Assembly: GCF_005239225.2 (NCBI RefSeq)
Contig: NC_133284.1
Location: forward strand, 53,203,416-53,267,415
Length of the DNA stretch: 64,000 nt
Direction: 5' to 3'
DNA from: Populus alba
Lineage: Eukaryota > Streptophyta > Magnoliopsida > Malpighiales > Salicaceae
Shown: piece after piece, positions 19,610-30,885 of the stretch
Layout: the number at the start of each line of letters is the position of its first letter
Position numbering within the stretch: the stretch's first letter is position 1
Notes under the pieces: model-generated
Told to the model about the DNA's origin: nothing
The model's input: the letters and a program-made list of their open reading frames with translations, nothing else
Databases searched by the model: none
Program-made: the position numbers and the translations under genes

Positions 19610-22540
19610 ATGGCAGCAGAGCTTCTTCTTACGTTTGCCTTGGAGGAGACTTTGAAAAGGGTGAGTTCCATTGCTGCTGAAGTTATCGGACTTGCTTGGG
19701 GATTGGAGGGCCAGCTGCGAAAGCTCAACCAGTCCTTGACCATGATCAAAGATGTGCTCCAAGACGCAGCCAGAAGGGCAGTAACAGACGAGTCTGTGAA
19801 GCGTTGGCTGCAGAACCTACAGGATGTAGCTTACGATGCTGAAGATGTTCTGGACGAGTTTGCTTATGAGATTCTCCGAAAAGACCAAAAGAAGGGAAAG
19901 GTACGTGATTGGTTTTCACTCCACAATCCTGTTGCATTCCGTTTGATTATGGGTCAAAAAGTTAAGAAGATCAATGAAGCCCTGGATGAAATCCGGAAAG
20001 ATGCAGCCGGATTTGGGCTTGGATTGACATCTCTACCTGTAGATAGAGCTCAAGAAGTTAGCTGGGACCCAGATCGAGAGACACATTCGTTCCTTGACAG
20101 CTCAGAAGTTGTAGGAAGGGAGGATGATGTCTCTAAAGTTATGGAATTGCTGACTAGCTTGACCAAACACCAACATGTCCTTCCGGTTGTCCCTATAGTG
20201 GGGATGGCTGGCCTTGGAAAGACTACTGTAGCAAAAAAAGTTTGTGAAGTAGTGCGGGAGAGAAAACACTTTGATTTAACAATTTGGGTTTGTGTTTCTA
20301 ATGATTTTAGTAAAGGGAGGATTTTAGGAGAGATGTTGCAAAAGATTGATAAATCTATTGGTGGGTTGACCAATCTAGATGCAATTATGGAAAACCTTCA
20401 GAAAGAGCTGGAAAGTAAGACATTTTTTCTTGTTCTTGATGATGTGTGGAATGAAGACCGTGATAAGTGGGATGATTTGAAGGAGCAACTGTTAAAAATT
20501 ACCAGCATGAATGGGAATGGTGTTGTTGTTACAACCCGCAAAAAGCAAGTCGCAGACATGATGGAGACTTCTCCTGGTATTCAGCACGAGCCAGGAAAAC
20601 TAACAGATGATGAATGTTGGTCCATTATTAAGCAAAAGGTGAGTGGGGGTGGACGAGAAACAATAGCTTCAGACTTGGAGTCTATTGGAACAGAGATTGC
20701 AAAGAAATGTGGAGGGCTTCCGTTGCTTGCTAATGTTTTGGGAGGAACTCTTCACGGAAAGCAGGCAGATGTGTGGCAGTCAATTCTAAAGAGTAGAAAT
20801 TGGGATTCTCGGGATGTACATGAAAAAGCTTTGCGCATATTGAGATTAAGTTTTGATTACCTGTCATCGCCTCCACTGAAAAAATGTTTTGCATACTGTT
20901 CCATTTTCCCTAAAGATTTTGTAATTGAAAGGGAAGAGCTGGTTCAACTTTGGATGGCTGAAGGTTTTCTCAGGCCATCAAATGGGAGGATGGAAGACGA
21001 AGGCAACAAGTATTTCAATGACTTGCTTGCAAATTCCTTTTTCCAAGATGTTAAAAGGAATGAGTGTGAGATCGTAACAAGTTGCAAGATGCATGATCTA
21101 GTGCATGATCTTGCATTACAGGTCTCAAAATCAGAAGTGTTAAATCTGGAAGAGGGTTCGGCTGTTGATGGTGCATCTCATATTCGTCATCTAAATCTCG
21201 TATCTCGTGGGGATGACAAGGCAGCATTAACAGCGGTTGATGCTAAAAAATTGCGAACTGTTTTCTCAATGGTTGATGTACTCAACGGGCCTTGGAAATT
21301 CAAAAGCTTGAGAACTCTCAAATTGCAACGGTCTGATATCACAGAGTTACCAGATTCAATTTGCAAGCTGAGACATTTGAGATATCTTGATATCTCGGAT
21401 ACTGCTATCAGAGCATTGCCGGAATCCATCACCAAGCTCTACCATTTGGAAACATTAAGATTCACTGATTGCAAGTCACTAGAAAAGCTTCCCCAGAAAG
21501 TGAGGAATTTAGTGAGCTTGAGACATCTTCATTTTGATGATCCAAAGCTAGTGCCAGCTGAGGTGAGACTCTTAACACGCCTTCAAACTCTGCCGATATT
21601 TGCTGTGGGTCCAGATCATATGGTTGAAGAGCTGGGATGTTTGAAAGAACTAAGAGGAGCATTGAAGATATGCAAGCTTGAGCAAGTGAGAGACAGAGAA
21701 GAAGCTGAGAAGGCAGAACTGAGTGGAAAAAGAATGAACAAATTGGTGTTTCAATGGAGTGATGACGAAGGTAACAGCAGTGTCAATAGCGAGGATGTGC
21801 TGGAAGGCCTGCAGCCTCACCCAGACATAAGAAGCTTGACAATTGAGGGTTATGGAGGTGAAAATTTCTCATCATGGATATTGCAACTCAATAATCTGAC
21901 GGTGCTGAGATTGAAAGGCTGCAGCAAGTTGAGGCAACTCCCAACACTTGGATGTCTTCCTCGCCTTAAGATTCTAGAGATGAGTAGGATGCCTAATGTG
22001 AAATGTATAGGCAATGAGTTCTATAGCAGCAGAGACAGCGCAGGTGTACTGTTTCCAGCACTACAAATACTCACTCTATCCATGATGGATGGTCTTGAAG
22101 AATGGATGGTACCAGGTGGAGAAGTTGTTGCAGTATTTCCTAGTCTTGAAAAGTTGAGCATTGAGTTTTGTGGAAAGTTGGAAAGCATTCCGATATGTCG
22201 TCTTTCATCTCTTGTAGAATTTAAAATTAGCATTTGTGATGAGCTGAGATATTTGTCTGGTGAATTTCATGGCTTCACGTCTCTTCGAGTTTTAAGTATA
22301 TGGTGCTGTCCAAAGCTGGCATCCATTCCAAGCGTACAACACTGCACAGCTCTGGTGGAATTGGATATATCGAGCTGTCCAAAGCTGGCATCCATTCCAA
22401 GCGTACAACACTGCAGTAAGTCGATCTCAATTCCTGGTGATTTCCGAGATTTGAATTCTTTGAAGAAATTGAGTGTTAATGGGTGTAAATTGGGAGCTCT
22501 TCCAAGCGGACTACAATGTTGCGCTTATCCATATCAGTGA
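19610..22540 (+). CDS. CC-NBS-LRR disease-resistance protein (RGA type), C-terminally cut by frameshift
   Basis: The 976-codon frame encodes an intracellular immune receptor that, in intact members, senses pathogen effectors through its LRRs and signals through CC and NB-ARC. Residues 1-160 are an Rx-type coiled-coil domain with AEDVLDEF near 77. NB-ARC follows with P-loop GMAGLGKTT (198-206), [15 protein letters not shown], kinase-2 LDDVW (276-280), GLPL motif CGGLPLL (about 367-373), [17 protein letters not shown] (about 425) and MHDLVHDLA (494). LDDVW and the CC domain place it in the CNL class. LRRs run from about 550 to the end. All nucleotide-binding motifs look intact. ATG 19,610 is chosen because MAAELLLTF is the usual start. 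The frame ends in a TGA at 22,538-22,540 within the LRRs, and more LRRs follow in another frame, so this is a truncated receptor or a young pseudogene. Confidence 0.93.
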   Translation: MAAELLLTFALEETLKRVSSIAAEVIGLAWGLEGQLRKLNQSLTMIKDVLQDAARRAVTDESVKRWLQNLQDVAYDAEDVLDEFAYEILRKDQKKGKVRDWFSLHNPVAFRLIMGQKVKKINEALDEIRKDAAGFGLGLTSLPVDRAQEVSWDPDRETHSFLDSSEVVGREDDVSKVMELLTSLTKHQHVLPVVPIVGMAGLGKTTVAKKVCEVVRERKHFDLTIWVCVSNDFSKGRILGEMLQKIDKSIGGLTNLDAIMENLQKELESKTFFLVLDDVWNEDRDKWDDLKEQLLKITSMNGNGVVVTTRKKQVADMMETSPGIQHEPGKLTDDECWSIIKQKVSGGGRETIASDLESIGTEIAKKCGGLPLLANVLGGTLHGKQADVWQSILKSRNWDSRDVHEKALRILRLSFDYLSSPPLKKCFAYCSIFPKDFVIEREELVQLWMAEGFLRPSNGRMEDEGNKYFNDLLANSFFQDVKRNECEIVTSCKMHDLVHDLALQVSKSEVLNLEEGSAVDGASHIRHLNLVSRGDDKAALTAVDAKKLRTVFSMVDVLNGPWKFKSLRTLKLQRSDITELPDSICKLRHLRYLDISDTAIRALPESITKLYHLETLRFTDCKSLEKLPQKVRNLVSLRHLHFDDPKLVPAEVRLLTRLQTLPIFAVGPDHMVEELGCLKELRGALKICKLEQVRDREEAEKAELSGKRMNKLVFQWSDDEGNSSVNSEDVLEGLQPHPDIRSLTIEGYGGENFSSWILQLNNLTVLRLKGCSKLRQLPTLGCLPRLKILEMSRMPNVKCIGNEFYSSRDSAGVLFPALQILTLSMMDGLEEWMVPGGEVVAVFPSLEKLSIEFCGKLESIPICRLSSLVEFKISICDELRYLSGEFHGFTSLRVLSIWCCPKLASIPSVQHCTALVELDISSCPKLASIPSVQHCSKSISIPGDFRDLNSLKKLSVNGCKLGALPSGLQCCAYPYQ
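20199..20220 (+). promoter_or_regulatory. Candidate miR482/2118 target site over the P-loop codons
   Basis: The codons for the P-loop (atggctggccttggaaa) are where the miR482/2118 family targets many CNL genes in eudicots. Compared from memory with the family consensus I count about five mismatches, so the site is weak. It is listed only as a candidate. Confidence 0.25.
22305..22415 (+). repeat. Duplicated 23-residue LRR unit (42 identical bp, 69-bp period)
   Basis: Positions 22,305-22,346 and 22,374-22,415 are identical. They give two copies of [13 protein letters not shown] in the CNL protein, spaced 23 residues apart. Confidence 0.93.
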
Positions 22541-23155
22541 TTTACAAGAATTGTCTTCGCTTCGAAGATTAACGGTTGTTATAAGCTCATCAGTATTGAT
22601 TGGCATTGTTTACGACAATTGCGATCTCTTGTTGAATTACAAATCACCGCGTGTCCCAGTTTGAGTGATATCCCAGAGGATGATTGGTTGGGCGGCCTCA
22701 CCCAACTGCAGGAATTGAGCATCGGTGGTTTCTCAGAGAAGATGGAGGCTTTTCCTGTAGGAGTTTTAAACTCAATCCAACACCTCAACTTGAATAGGTC
22801 CCTCAAATCCCTAAGGATATATGGATGGGATAAACTGAAGAGTGTACCACACCAACTTCAACACCTCACTGCCCTCGAGACATTGTGGATAATGGATTTC
22901 AAGGGAGAGGAATTTGATGAAGCATTGCTAGAATGGATGGCCAACCTTTCTTCTCTTCGATTTCTTTGGATTTGGGATTGCAAGAATCTCAAGTATATGC
23001 CAAGTTCAACAGCCATTCAACGCCTCTCCAAATTAAAGGAATTGACTATCTGCGGATGTCCACATCTTAAAGAAAATTGTAGAAAGAAGAATGGCTCTGA
23101 GTGGCCCAAGATTTCTCATATCCCAACAATCTTTATAGAAGGTACACGTGTATAG
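22541..23155 (+). pseudogene. Displaced C-terminal LRRs of the CNL gene
   Basis: After the TGA at 22,540 the LRR pattern continues through two frame changes. A short piece reads LQELSSLRRLTVV at about 22,545-22,585. The rest from about 22,585 reads LISIDWHCLRQLRSLVEL, then LTALETLWIMDF, LSSLRFLWIWDCKNL and LKELTICGCPHL, and ends at 23,155 with a typical short tail (GSEWPKISHIP). This tail closes RGA-type proteins, so the original gene ended here. At least two indels separate it from the main frame. Confidence 0.85.
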
Positions 23156-23475
23156 GTAAGTTGGGGTTTTAATTATTCCTACTTTGTAGTATGCTGAGGA
23201 GAGAGAACCAATTAAATTATTCAAATTAATGAAAGCAATTATTAGACTTCATTCTTTTAAGAATGATTTATTTCTCATATCCCAACATTCTTTAGACTAA
23301 TATCAAAATTAACCAAATCAATCATAATCAAAAGCAATTATTAAAGACTAATATCTTATTATCTTTTATTATTATGTTAACCAAATTTATACTTGTGATC
23401 AATGATAATATCAATAACCATAAATCATTATTTATGTGGAATATATAGGACGGACACTATCAAATGTCATTATTA
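23156..23475. other. 3' flank of the CNL gene
   Basis: The AT-rich DNA after the stop contains several aataaa-like words and is probably 3' UTR plus spacer. No other feature is seen. Confidence 0.5.
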
Positions 23476-23480
23476 TTTAG
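23476..23480. repeat. Target-site duplication (tttag), left side of the solo LTR
   Basis: The tttag directly precedes TGTAATG at 23,481 and recurs at 25,478-25,482. Confidence 0.88.
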
Positions 23481-25477
23481 TGTAATGTTTTGAAATAAAT
23501 GAGTTGGAAAATACAATAAAGCCCTTGAAGGCTTAAAAGTTGGAATAAATGAATGAGGGGTATAGTTGTAATTAGACAAATAGTTGATATATATAAATAG
23601 GAAGTAAAAAAAAGAAAAAGAAAAAGGAAAGAGTGATTTGAAATTAGAGAGCAGAACCGTGAGAGAGAAGGGAGAAAGAAGAAGAGAAAAGAGGGAAATT
23701 GGAAAGGAAATAGAAAGAAGTTGGAGGAAATAAATAAAAAGATAAGATTATGTATATATATGTTTTATTGAAGTTTAAATTTCGGTTTTGATGAATGTTA
23801 GGGTTTTGAGAATTTGTGTTTTGGGTTTAATTGATGAATTAAATTGAAGGTTAGGGGTTGATTGTTGTGGGTAATTGATTATTAAGTTGATTATGGAAGA
23901 TTATGATGATTTTGTTTGAATGGTGAATTTGTGTTAGAAATCAGGGGATAACAGTAGGTGATCTGTTGAAATTCTGGGTTTGAGGTTGAAGATGATGAAA
24001 ATTCAATTTGGTCCCTCAATTTACAGAAATTACAGTTTAGTCCTCCAATTTGACAAAAAGTACGGTTTGACCCTAAAAATTTAGTAAAATTCCAGAATGA
24101 TCCCTGGAGCATAATGATACATCCTGGACAGAATTGAGGATTAATTAAGGTCAGAATTTCAATATATTCATGGATTTATGACAAATTTCAGTTTGGTCCT
24201 CCATTTGATAAAAGTTACAGTTTGGCCCTAAAAATATGGAAAAATTCCTGATTAGTCCCTAGCTGCAATATTAGCTTTTACAGATTAGTTTGATGAATAT
24301 TAAGGGTTATTTAGTGAATTATTACCCATTTTATTAGTTGTTTTTATTATGGATTAGATTTCGGGAAAATCGTTAGATTTTGGGTTTTTGAGAAACTTGA
24401 CTAGTTAATTTAAAAACATATAGGGTTACGGAATACACCCTTAGTTAAGTGTATTAAATAGGTTAAATGTTCTTTCGAGTCATTCTTGAATATGTCTCCT
24501 TTGTATTCAGATAATCTTGATATTCTACCGGCAGGACGTCAGTAGGATTTCCTTCGGTTTCAGCTTGTGAGTGTTGTTTGCTTTTAAGTCAGGTGAGTGG
24601 ATAATTTTCCATATGCATGAGAAATACTATAAATATTTGATTTGTTAATATGAATTGGATCATGCTTCGTGATAATATATATGTTGATTATTATCTTGTT
24701 ATGATAAAGCATGATCAATTATTGAATCTGAATTCTTGATATGAACCAAGATATATTTTGAATTGACTTCTGGATTGATAGCTCCTCATTTGATTGATGT
24801 CATGAGTTGAGCTTTGAGATATGAATATGTTTGTTTGATTATGATTATGACCCTATGATATGTCAGTCAGAATACCCATGCTAACAGGGTAGTGTTAGTC
24901 TTTGTGCACATCGTATCTGAACCCTAGTTGGTCGGGGGAGTCACCAACCTGTGTGGACTGATCATCCCACAGTACGGAGCCTCATGCTCATTGCATTTTG
25001 ATTTTCTGACGAGTTTTACCATATGATATTCTTGTTATGGCCTATTTGATAAACCTTCGTATAAGAACTAAAGCCATACTTGTATATATATTTCTCATTG
25101 TTATATTACCTCGTGTGTGTATATTGAACGTTATCTACTCACTGAGTTGTTGAACTCACCCTCTCATTATTTATTCTTTTCAGGCTTATAGCTTGATAGC
25201 AGGTTAGTTTTGTTGAACCTTCCGAACCTGCTTTTTGGTTGTAATTTGTATCTTCCTTTTTATGTCAAGTTAGTGCTCCAAAACTATGAAATTATATTAA
25301 CTTTTGTATTAAGACAATTGAATTATGTTATTAAGTTAATTTGTTGTTAATGATGTGTTAAACTCTGATTGAGTTGTTTAAAGGATTGTATGTAAGTTTG
25401 GGTTCGTATAGGCTTGGAACCTTGGAGGGGAACCTTGCCTATGTGCCGGTCATGGATCCGGGATTCGGGTCGTGACA
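23481..25477 (+). mobile_element. Solo LTR of a Ty3/gypsy element (Tekay/Del-like), 1,997 bp
   Basis: The sequence starts tgtaatg and ends gggtcgtgaca, flanked on both sides by tttag. No internal coding region is present, so this is a solo LTR left by LTR-LTR recombination. The ending cgggtcgtgaca and the block around 24,895-24,985 (ggtcgggggagtcaccaacc, gtgtggactgatcatcccac) resemble LTRs of plant chromoviruses of the Tekay/Del lineage. Internal imperfect repeats of the type tttggtcc and tttagtcctc occur at 24,000-24,265. The family name is by resemblance. Confidence 0.85.
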
Positions 25478-25482
25478 TTTAG
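25478..25482. repeat. Target-site duplication (tttag), right side of the solo LTR
   Basis: This is an exact copy of 23,476-23,480. Confidence 0.88.
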
Positions 25483-26164
25483 CTTCTACTATGTATCAAA
25501 ATATACACATATTAATGATAAAATCAATAGCAATCCAGCATTATTCTAATATCATTCTTACAAAATAATTTAACTTATATTTATTGCATTGTCTATGCAG
25601 TATTATTTATTTTAAAATCATCAACTTTATATACAATTATGATTCTTAAAACAAACCATTAAATCTTAGCTAATTTCATTTAATAATCTTTTGCTTTCTA
25701 AAAAAATTACCTAATCATTTCTTCCCTAACCAATTTTAACTTAGCTAATTTCATTTAATAACAACCAATAAGATTATTATTGGGATTACTAACCAATCAC
25801 TTTTTAGTAGCAAATACAATTAAAGCTAAAAACACTCTTTAGTTGAGCCCATGATTAAAAAAAAAAAGAAAAAAAAAAGGCAAACTTGGCTCCAGTTTAT
25901 ATAAAATATAGATTTATAAATTATATATTGATAATATATTATCTAACTCCAACTATTTTGAATTTTAGTGTTGTTTATCTTTCAATGGCTAACACCATGT
26001 TAGCTATTTTAACTCTTGTAGGAACCTCCAAGATGTGACGCAATGGAATGGTTATTTGAAGCTTATGCAGACTAGTGTTTATCGGGCTAAATGGTGGATA
26101 AAATATGTGACTTGCATAGTTTTATGTGGTATTTATGAGATAAGTGTGTTTGTCAGAAATGGAT
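25483..26164. other. AT-rich spacer, no gene seen
   Basis: A word of about 20 bp (cttagctaatttcatttaat) occurs twice, near 25,664 and 25,740. I cannot support any gene. Confidence 0.5.
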
Positions 26165-26550
26165 ACTTAGAGTATGTTTGGTATTATTGTAACTGTTGTG
26201 ATTGTGGTTTGAAAAAACAAATAGAGTTTAAATATACTATTTGCCTTACATTTTTTAAAAACTAAATAAATTATCGTCCAAAGAAAAAACAAGAATTGAT
26301 TTTTTTAACATTAAAATCATAAAAAAATATATTAATTTAATATTTTTAAAGTAAAATAAACTCTTTTTTTTTTACTCTTCATTGATCATTTTATTCATTT
26401 TTATCTCCTTTTTAGAGATAAAAAGAAGATAACAAAGAGATGAAGGCATGCATAGTAGTTTTTATTTTTATTTTTGTTGCTGCAAAATGACACGATGAGA
26501 ATGGCTAAAAAGTCGTGCAGATTAGTAATAGTTTTATACTAGTATAATCT
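26165..26550. repeat. Duplicated block, partner of 3,015-3,345, with a collapsed MITE
   Basis: From 26,215 the sequence follows 3,015-3,345 closely. Just before it, gtgattgtggtttg is joined directly to aaaaaacaaatagagttt. This looks like family 1 MITE ends with the middle of the element deleted. Confidence 0.75.
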
Positions 26551-27638
26551 CAATCTTTGTAGAACCATTAGTAGCCACTAATGACTTATTCCATATCATA
26601 CCCTTTTTCATGTTGTCTTGATTCTCTAAAATCTCCCTTTTCTCTCTCTCTTTTTTTTTTTTCATTTCGATAAATTAGGATAAAAAACAACATATTTTTA
26701 TGTTCGGTCATAACAACTTCCCTTTTCTTTCATTACTATATTAAGGGTATAAGTATTACATTCTTTTGGATAATTGAGGTAGCACCATCATTATCTTAGA
26801 AAACCTCCTCACTACCATATTAATCATCATAAATAGGATCACTTCTCTTCTCATTATGCTATTTTACTTACAAATGTTTACACTTACGACTCTTTGATTT
26901 ATGGCACTTATAAATTCAATGTCCTAATTCATCATATCTAAAACAGTAAAATTTAAAATCATATCTAGAACTTGAACTTTAACTTGTGATATATTTAGTT
27001 ATCGATTCGGGCTAAATGAATGATATTTTTTTTTGTTAGCGCACACCTCCTTATTATTTTGGTCAAATCAAAAGCCACCTTTGTTAATTACCTAATAACC
27101 TATTGTTTATCCATAATCAAAGCTCTCTTATAGGCTTACAAAACCATTTATAAAGAATGCAAACACAATACATCTTGCATGAACTATTATAATCTACTTT
27201 AAGTACCAAGCAATCACAACCATTCTAGATCTTGAACAAGTAGATACATCTGAAGCCATTTTAAAGGCTTACCTTCATAGAACATACATACCTATAACAA
27301 GCTTGACAGCTTGAAATGTTACCTTCATTGAACTTAGATACCTATAATAGGCTTGACAACTTGAAATGTTCTAAAGCATAGATCCCATCGAGTCCTTTTG
27401 CATAGTAGCAGGTCGCCAAGCCCTTTACAGTGGTTTCTTGATAGATTGCGGAGCTTTATACTGATAGAAACTCCTTAATTGGCCCACATAGTCTTGAGGC
27501 ATTCTCAGGACGAATAATTTCAAGATTCATTCTCAACCTAAACCTTATCATCATTACTAGGACATGCTGGTTTGCTAGCTGCATGAGTGCATTCCATTAA
27601 GATTTCAAGGATTTTCAAGATTTAACTGTACAAAAAAT
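26551..27638. other. Degenerate spacer downstream of the PPR pseudogene
   Basis: A roughly 50-bp unit occurs twice at 27,270-27,371 (ataacaagcttgacagcttg and ataataggcttgacaacttg). The area 26,900-27,380 may be a decayed retroelement gag, but no domain can be shown. The part nearest 27,639 should contain the 3' UTR of the PPR gene. Confidence 0.4.
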
Positions 27639-27998
27639 CTATGTTTGATTGAATCCAGGAACCTTTACACGAGGCCTATTATAATCACTAGAGGATATTA
27701 ATAGATTTTGCAATACAGGGTTTGGCGAGTTGCTTTGAGCAGCAAGCACACGCACCTCATGCATTAGCCGCGTGAGGGTGTCCTTTCTAAACCGCTGAGC
27801 GTTTTCTTCGAATACATTCAACCAGGCACTTTTGCAGAATGCTTGAGACTCTCCAGCAGAATTTGTGGTAATACAAGCAAGAGCAGAATCGAAGTCTTCT
27901 TTTTCAAGCATCATGCAAAATCTTTCTTTGACAAGAAGCGGTGGAGGAATCCTATCTTCCTGCTCCAAGTGCTTCCAAGTTATTTCCAAAACTTCTCC
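27639..27998 (-). pseudogene. PPR gene copy B, C-terminal exon
   Basis: The exon starts after the acceptor ctgcag with GEVLEITWKHLEQEDRIPPP and stays open for 119 codons to a stop at 27,639. It has no PPR consensus but has the post-PPR helical tail expected for this protein group (LVKERFCMMLEKEDFDSALA). It is open and undamaged by eye. It follows in phase from the 144-codon exon. Confidence 0.75.
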
Positions 27999-28594
27999 CT
28001 GCAGTCACAATGGGAATTTGTAACTTCTCTTGAATTGAAGATTAGAAACAAAAAGAACACTATTGATGCTGTTTAATCGTTGCCACTACACACATACTAC
28101 ATGTATTTTTGTTTTTATTAATATAGGCATGAACAATTCTTTTGTACTAAATCTGAAGTCTTGAAAGGATAAAGTGAGAAATTTCAATTTCCCTAACAGT
28201 TTATATCTAAAATTTGAAGAGGATAAGGACAAGAAAGTTAGATTTCCATAACTCTGAATTCTGAGATTTTACACTTCCTAAAATTTTCAGAATTCAGAAT
28301 TTTCTAACAGATGAATTACCCAGAAGCATTTTACAAAGATCGCGTCCAAAGTGTACTAAAAAGATAAGTTCTTATCATCCCTCCTAAGGAATTCAACAAG
28401 GCATCCATTTTATTCCTACGAGTGCTTTTGACTGTTCTCATATAATAGCACCTTGAATCAGGCTATTCAGTCAGGACGTAGATGCAGTTTGGCAGCCTAG
28501 TGTTATTTTTATGGAGATGCTATTAACATCCATTTCAATAATATGTTCACGTACAAGTGTAATTTCAAATAATCACAATAGATTTGAGAAGTAC

Positions 28595-29026
28595 CTTTCC
28601 AGCTCTAGAAGCATCCAGTACCATTCAAAGATGACGGTTTGCATTGAAGTGGAACCCATGGCGCAACATCTTTTGATAAACATACTCAAAATCATCCCAC
28701 CTGTTCTCTGCAATGCTTGCATCAAGCATGGTGTTGAAAGTATAGATATCTGGTATTACCCGAAACTTGTAATCAGATCTTCTACTGATATTATTGTCAT
28801 CGTCTAACATCTTGTTGAAAAGCTCGTTTGCTTCTTCAAACAATCCATGTTCTAGATACGCTTTCAGCATTATGTTGCAAGTAACAAGATTTGGGGGGCA
28901 AAAGTTCCTCATTTGATTGAAGATGTACACAACATTTTGAATGTTTCCAGAGTCCAGACAAGCTTGGATTAAGCCAGTGTAAGTTACTACAAGCGGCTTA
29001 TTAGCAACCTTGCATATTTTCTCAAT
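28595..29026 (-). pseudogene. PPR gene copy B, exon with about four PPR motifs and a stop
   Basis: The exon lies between the acceptor tttcacag and the donor gtacttc. It encodes PLVVTYTGLIQACLDSGNIQ, NLVTCNIMLKAYLEHGLFEE and DIYTFNTMLDASIAENRW, which are clear 35-residue helical-hairpin PPR units, followed by YQKMLRHGFHFNANRHL. A TGA at 28,625-28,627 interrupts the frame 10 codons before the donor. It is probably a CGA-to-TGA change, because the frame resumes in register (MVLDASRAGK). Confidence 0.85.
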
Positions 29027-29948
29027 CTGTGAAATGAAAGGAGGTTGTGATGGACTGTTTGTTCAAAGAAAAGCTAGTGGTAATAATAAGCACACAAATT
29101 GTAGGTGGTCGAAGTGACACCAAACTGGTTGCAATCTACTTGTTTATATCATGGAGTTTTACAAAAGCATCAATGAGTGTACAAAATATATAACTTTAAA
29201 GCTTGCAAACTATTAAATGCCCAAAGAGACATCCCAGCAGTTAGGAAAGGGCCCCAATTGTGCAGCCCAAGGCTTCTTCAGTCTCTCAATGAACCAAAGA
29301 CACACTTGCAAAACATGCATATTCTTTGTGCATTCAACAGTAGTATAAACTGAAACCTTAACTGGGCAAGCAACAGTTATCAATACACAGATTTCTGCTT
29401 TTTGCAGTGATATAGCTCCCCGTGCTCATAATATTGTATATGAGAAAAGGAAAGCCCAATCAGAGAATTAATATTGTACAACAAGTTCATATGACACCCT
29501 ATTCAACCAAACTGATGTACTTAGGTTAGGTTACTAACTTCATACTGCAAAAATCAAAGTCCTTTTTCTGAATTAAACCTTTTATTTAGCACTGGGTAAA
29601 ACCTGGGGTACGTTCAAACCTCTCAGCCATCATGCACCAAGCAACAGGTGAGATGAATCTCTGGATGACACCAAAGAGGTTGGTGGTAGGATTTGAACTA
29701 ACAATTCATGATGTACTTGTACTCAGAAAAAATAAGTCCATATGCTTAGATTAGAAGTCTAGTTCTATGAACAGCTCTCTGAAAGTTGAAATATGGAGTG
29801 ATAATCATAGTAGCAAGTCAGCAAACAATTAGCTGTTTATCAGAACAATGATAAACTCATACAACAAGGTATTGCTAAGAATCTAAGATACAGGTTCTGC
29901 TGATGTGAAATATTGTTAAGAACCATGGATAGTAAAAACAACTATTAC
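29027..29948 (-). other. Intron-like gap between PPR exons; expected exon missing
   Basis: The gap begins with gtaatag and ends with ttcacag in the minus sense, so it could be spliced. In genes of this family I would expect another PPR-coding exon between YGLVME and IEKICKV. I could not find one here, so it appears to have been deleted. Confidence 0.5.
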
Positions 29949-30062
29949 CTCCATAACCAGTCCATACGTTGCAGTAGAAGGTTGCACATCCTTTTCCTTC
30001 ATCTGCTGTAAGACCCAAAATGCACCTTCCCATTGTTTTCGCCGAACACAAGCATTTAGGAC
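29949..30062 (-). pseudogene. PPR gene copy B, 38-codon PPR exon
   Basis: Between the acceptor tatgtag and the donor gtaatag the frame reads VLNACVRRKQWEGAFWVLQQ and continues MKEKDVQPSTATYGLVME. This is one complete PPR hairpin, with no stop. It is phase 0 at both ends, so it could splice to either neighbour. Confidence 0.85.
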
Positions 30063-30635
30063 CTACATACAAAAGGAATGTCAAAATGCCATGGATGATC
30101 ATAGCTGGATTTATGCATTATGTAAATTGAAATGATTCACAGATAATCAGCATGTCATGGCACAAGTCCATCCTTGGTGTTATACCCAATTAGTGGGAAG
30201 AGATGCAATGGATGAGATAGTCGAAATTCTTAGAATGATCTTAAGAGTACATAAAATATGCCCTCTCAAAACAATATACAGTAATGATTTTACTTTGCTG
30301 TTACAGGGACCACAAAGCACCCTTTCAGGTCATCTCAAATTTAACAAAGCATGTTATTGTTTAATCTGTTGATAACAAGATCAGTTCATACCTAGAGAAC
30401 ATGCAAAAAAACTATAGATTTTTAGATAACAGAGATAAGTCAAAACTTAGCTTAATGGGTATCATTTGGAAAGGTGTAGATTCAATGAAAAGAACTTGTC
30501 ATCCAAAAATTTCAGAGGGCTATTATGTCATCCAGCATAAGCATAAGGTGATGCAATATACTGGGTTTAGCAATTTCTTAAATATGCATAACATTAGCTT
30601 CTACCTTGATAACATTTTTACCTTGATACGCACTA
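30063..30635. other. Intronic DNA of the PPR pseudogene
   Basis: No PPR exon or element was recognised. The upstream PPR exons expected here are absent. Confidence 0.45.
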
Positions 30636-30885
30636 CCAAAGGGATGAGGGCTCAAAGTCACACTCAAAATGGAGGTGAGGACTCAAAATGAGTTAAGGGC
30701 TCAAAGGCGCACTCAAAAGGAGATAGGGTTTAGAAAACGCACTACCTAAGGGATGAGGGCTCAAAGGCGCACTTAAAAGGAGGTGAGGGCTAAAAGGTGC
30801 TCTCAAAAGGAGGTGAAGGCTCAAAGGCACATTCAACCGGAGGTAGGGTTAGAAAACGCACTACCAAAGGGTTGATGTTGAAACA
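30636..30885. repeat. Imperfect tandem repeat in the gag-only element
   Basis: The words gcactaccaaagggatgagg, gctcaaaggcgcactcaaaa and ggaggtgagggct recur many times in varied order over 250 bp. The sequence is purine-rich on the plus strand. It is a minisatellite-like array with imperfect units and no unique spacers, so it is not a CRISPR array. Confidence 0.8.

Noticed and set aside
30636..30885. Regularly repeated words that might suggest a CRISPR-like array
   Set aside because: The units are imperfect and abut without unique spacers, no cas gene is present, and the context is a plant retroelement.
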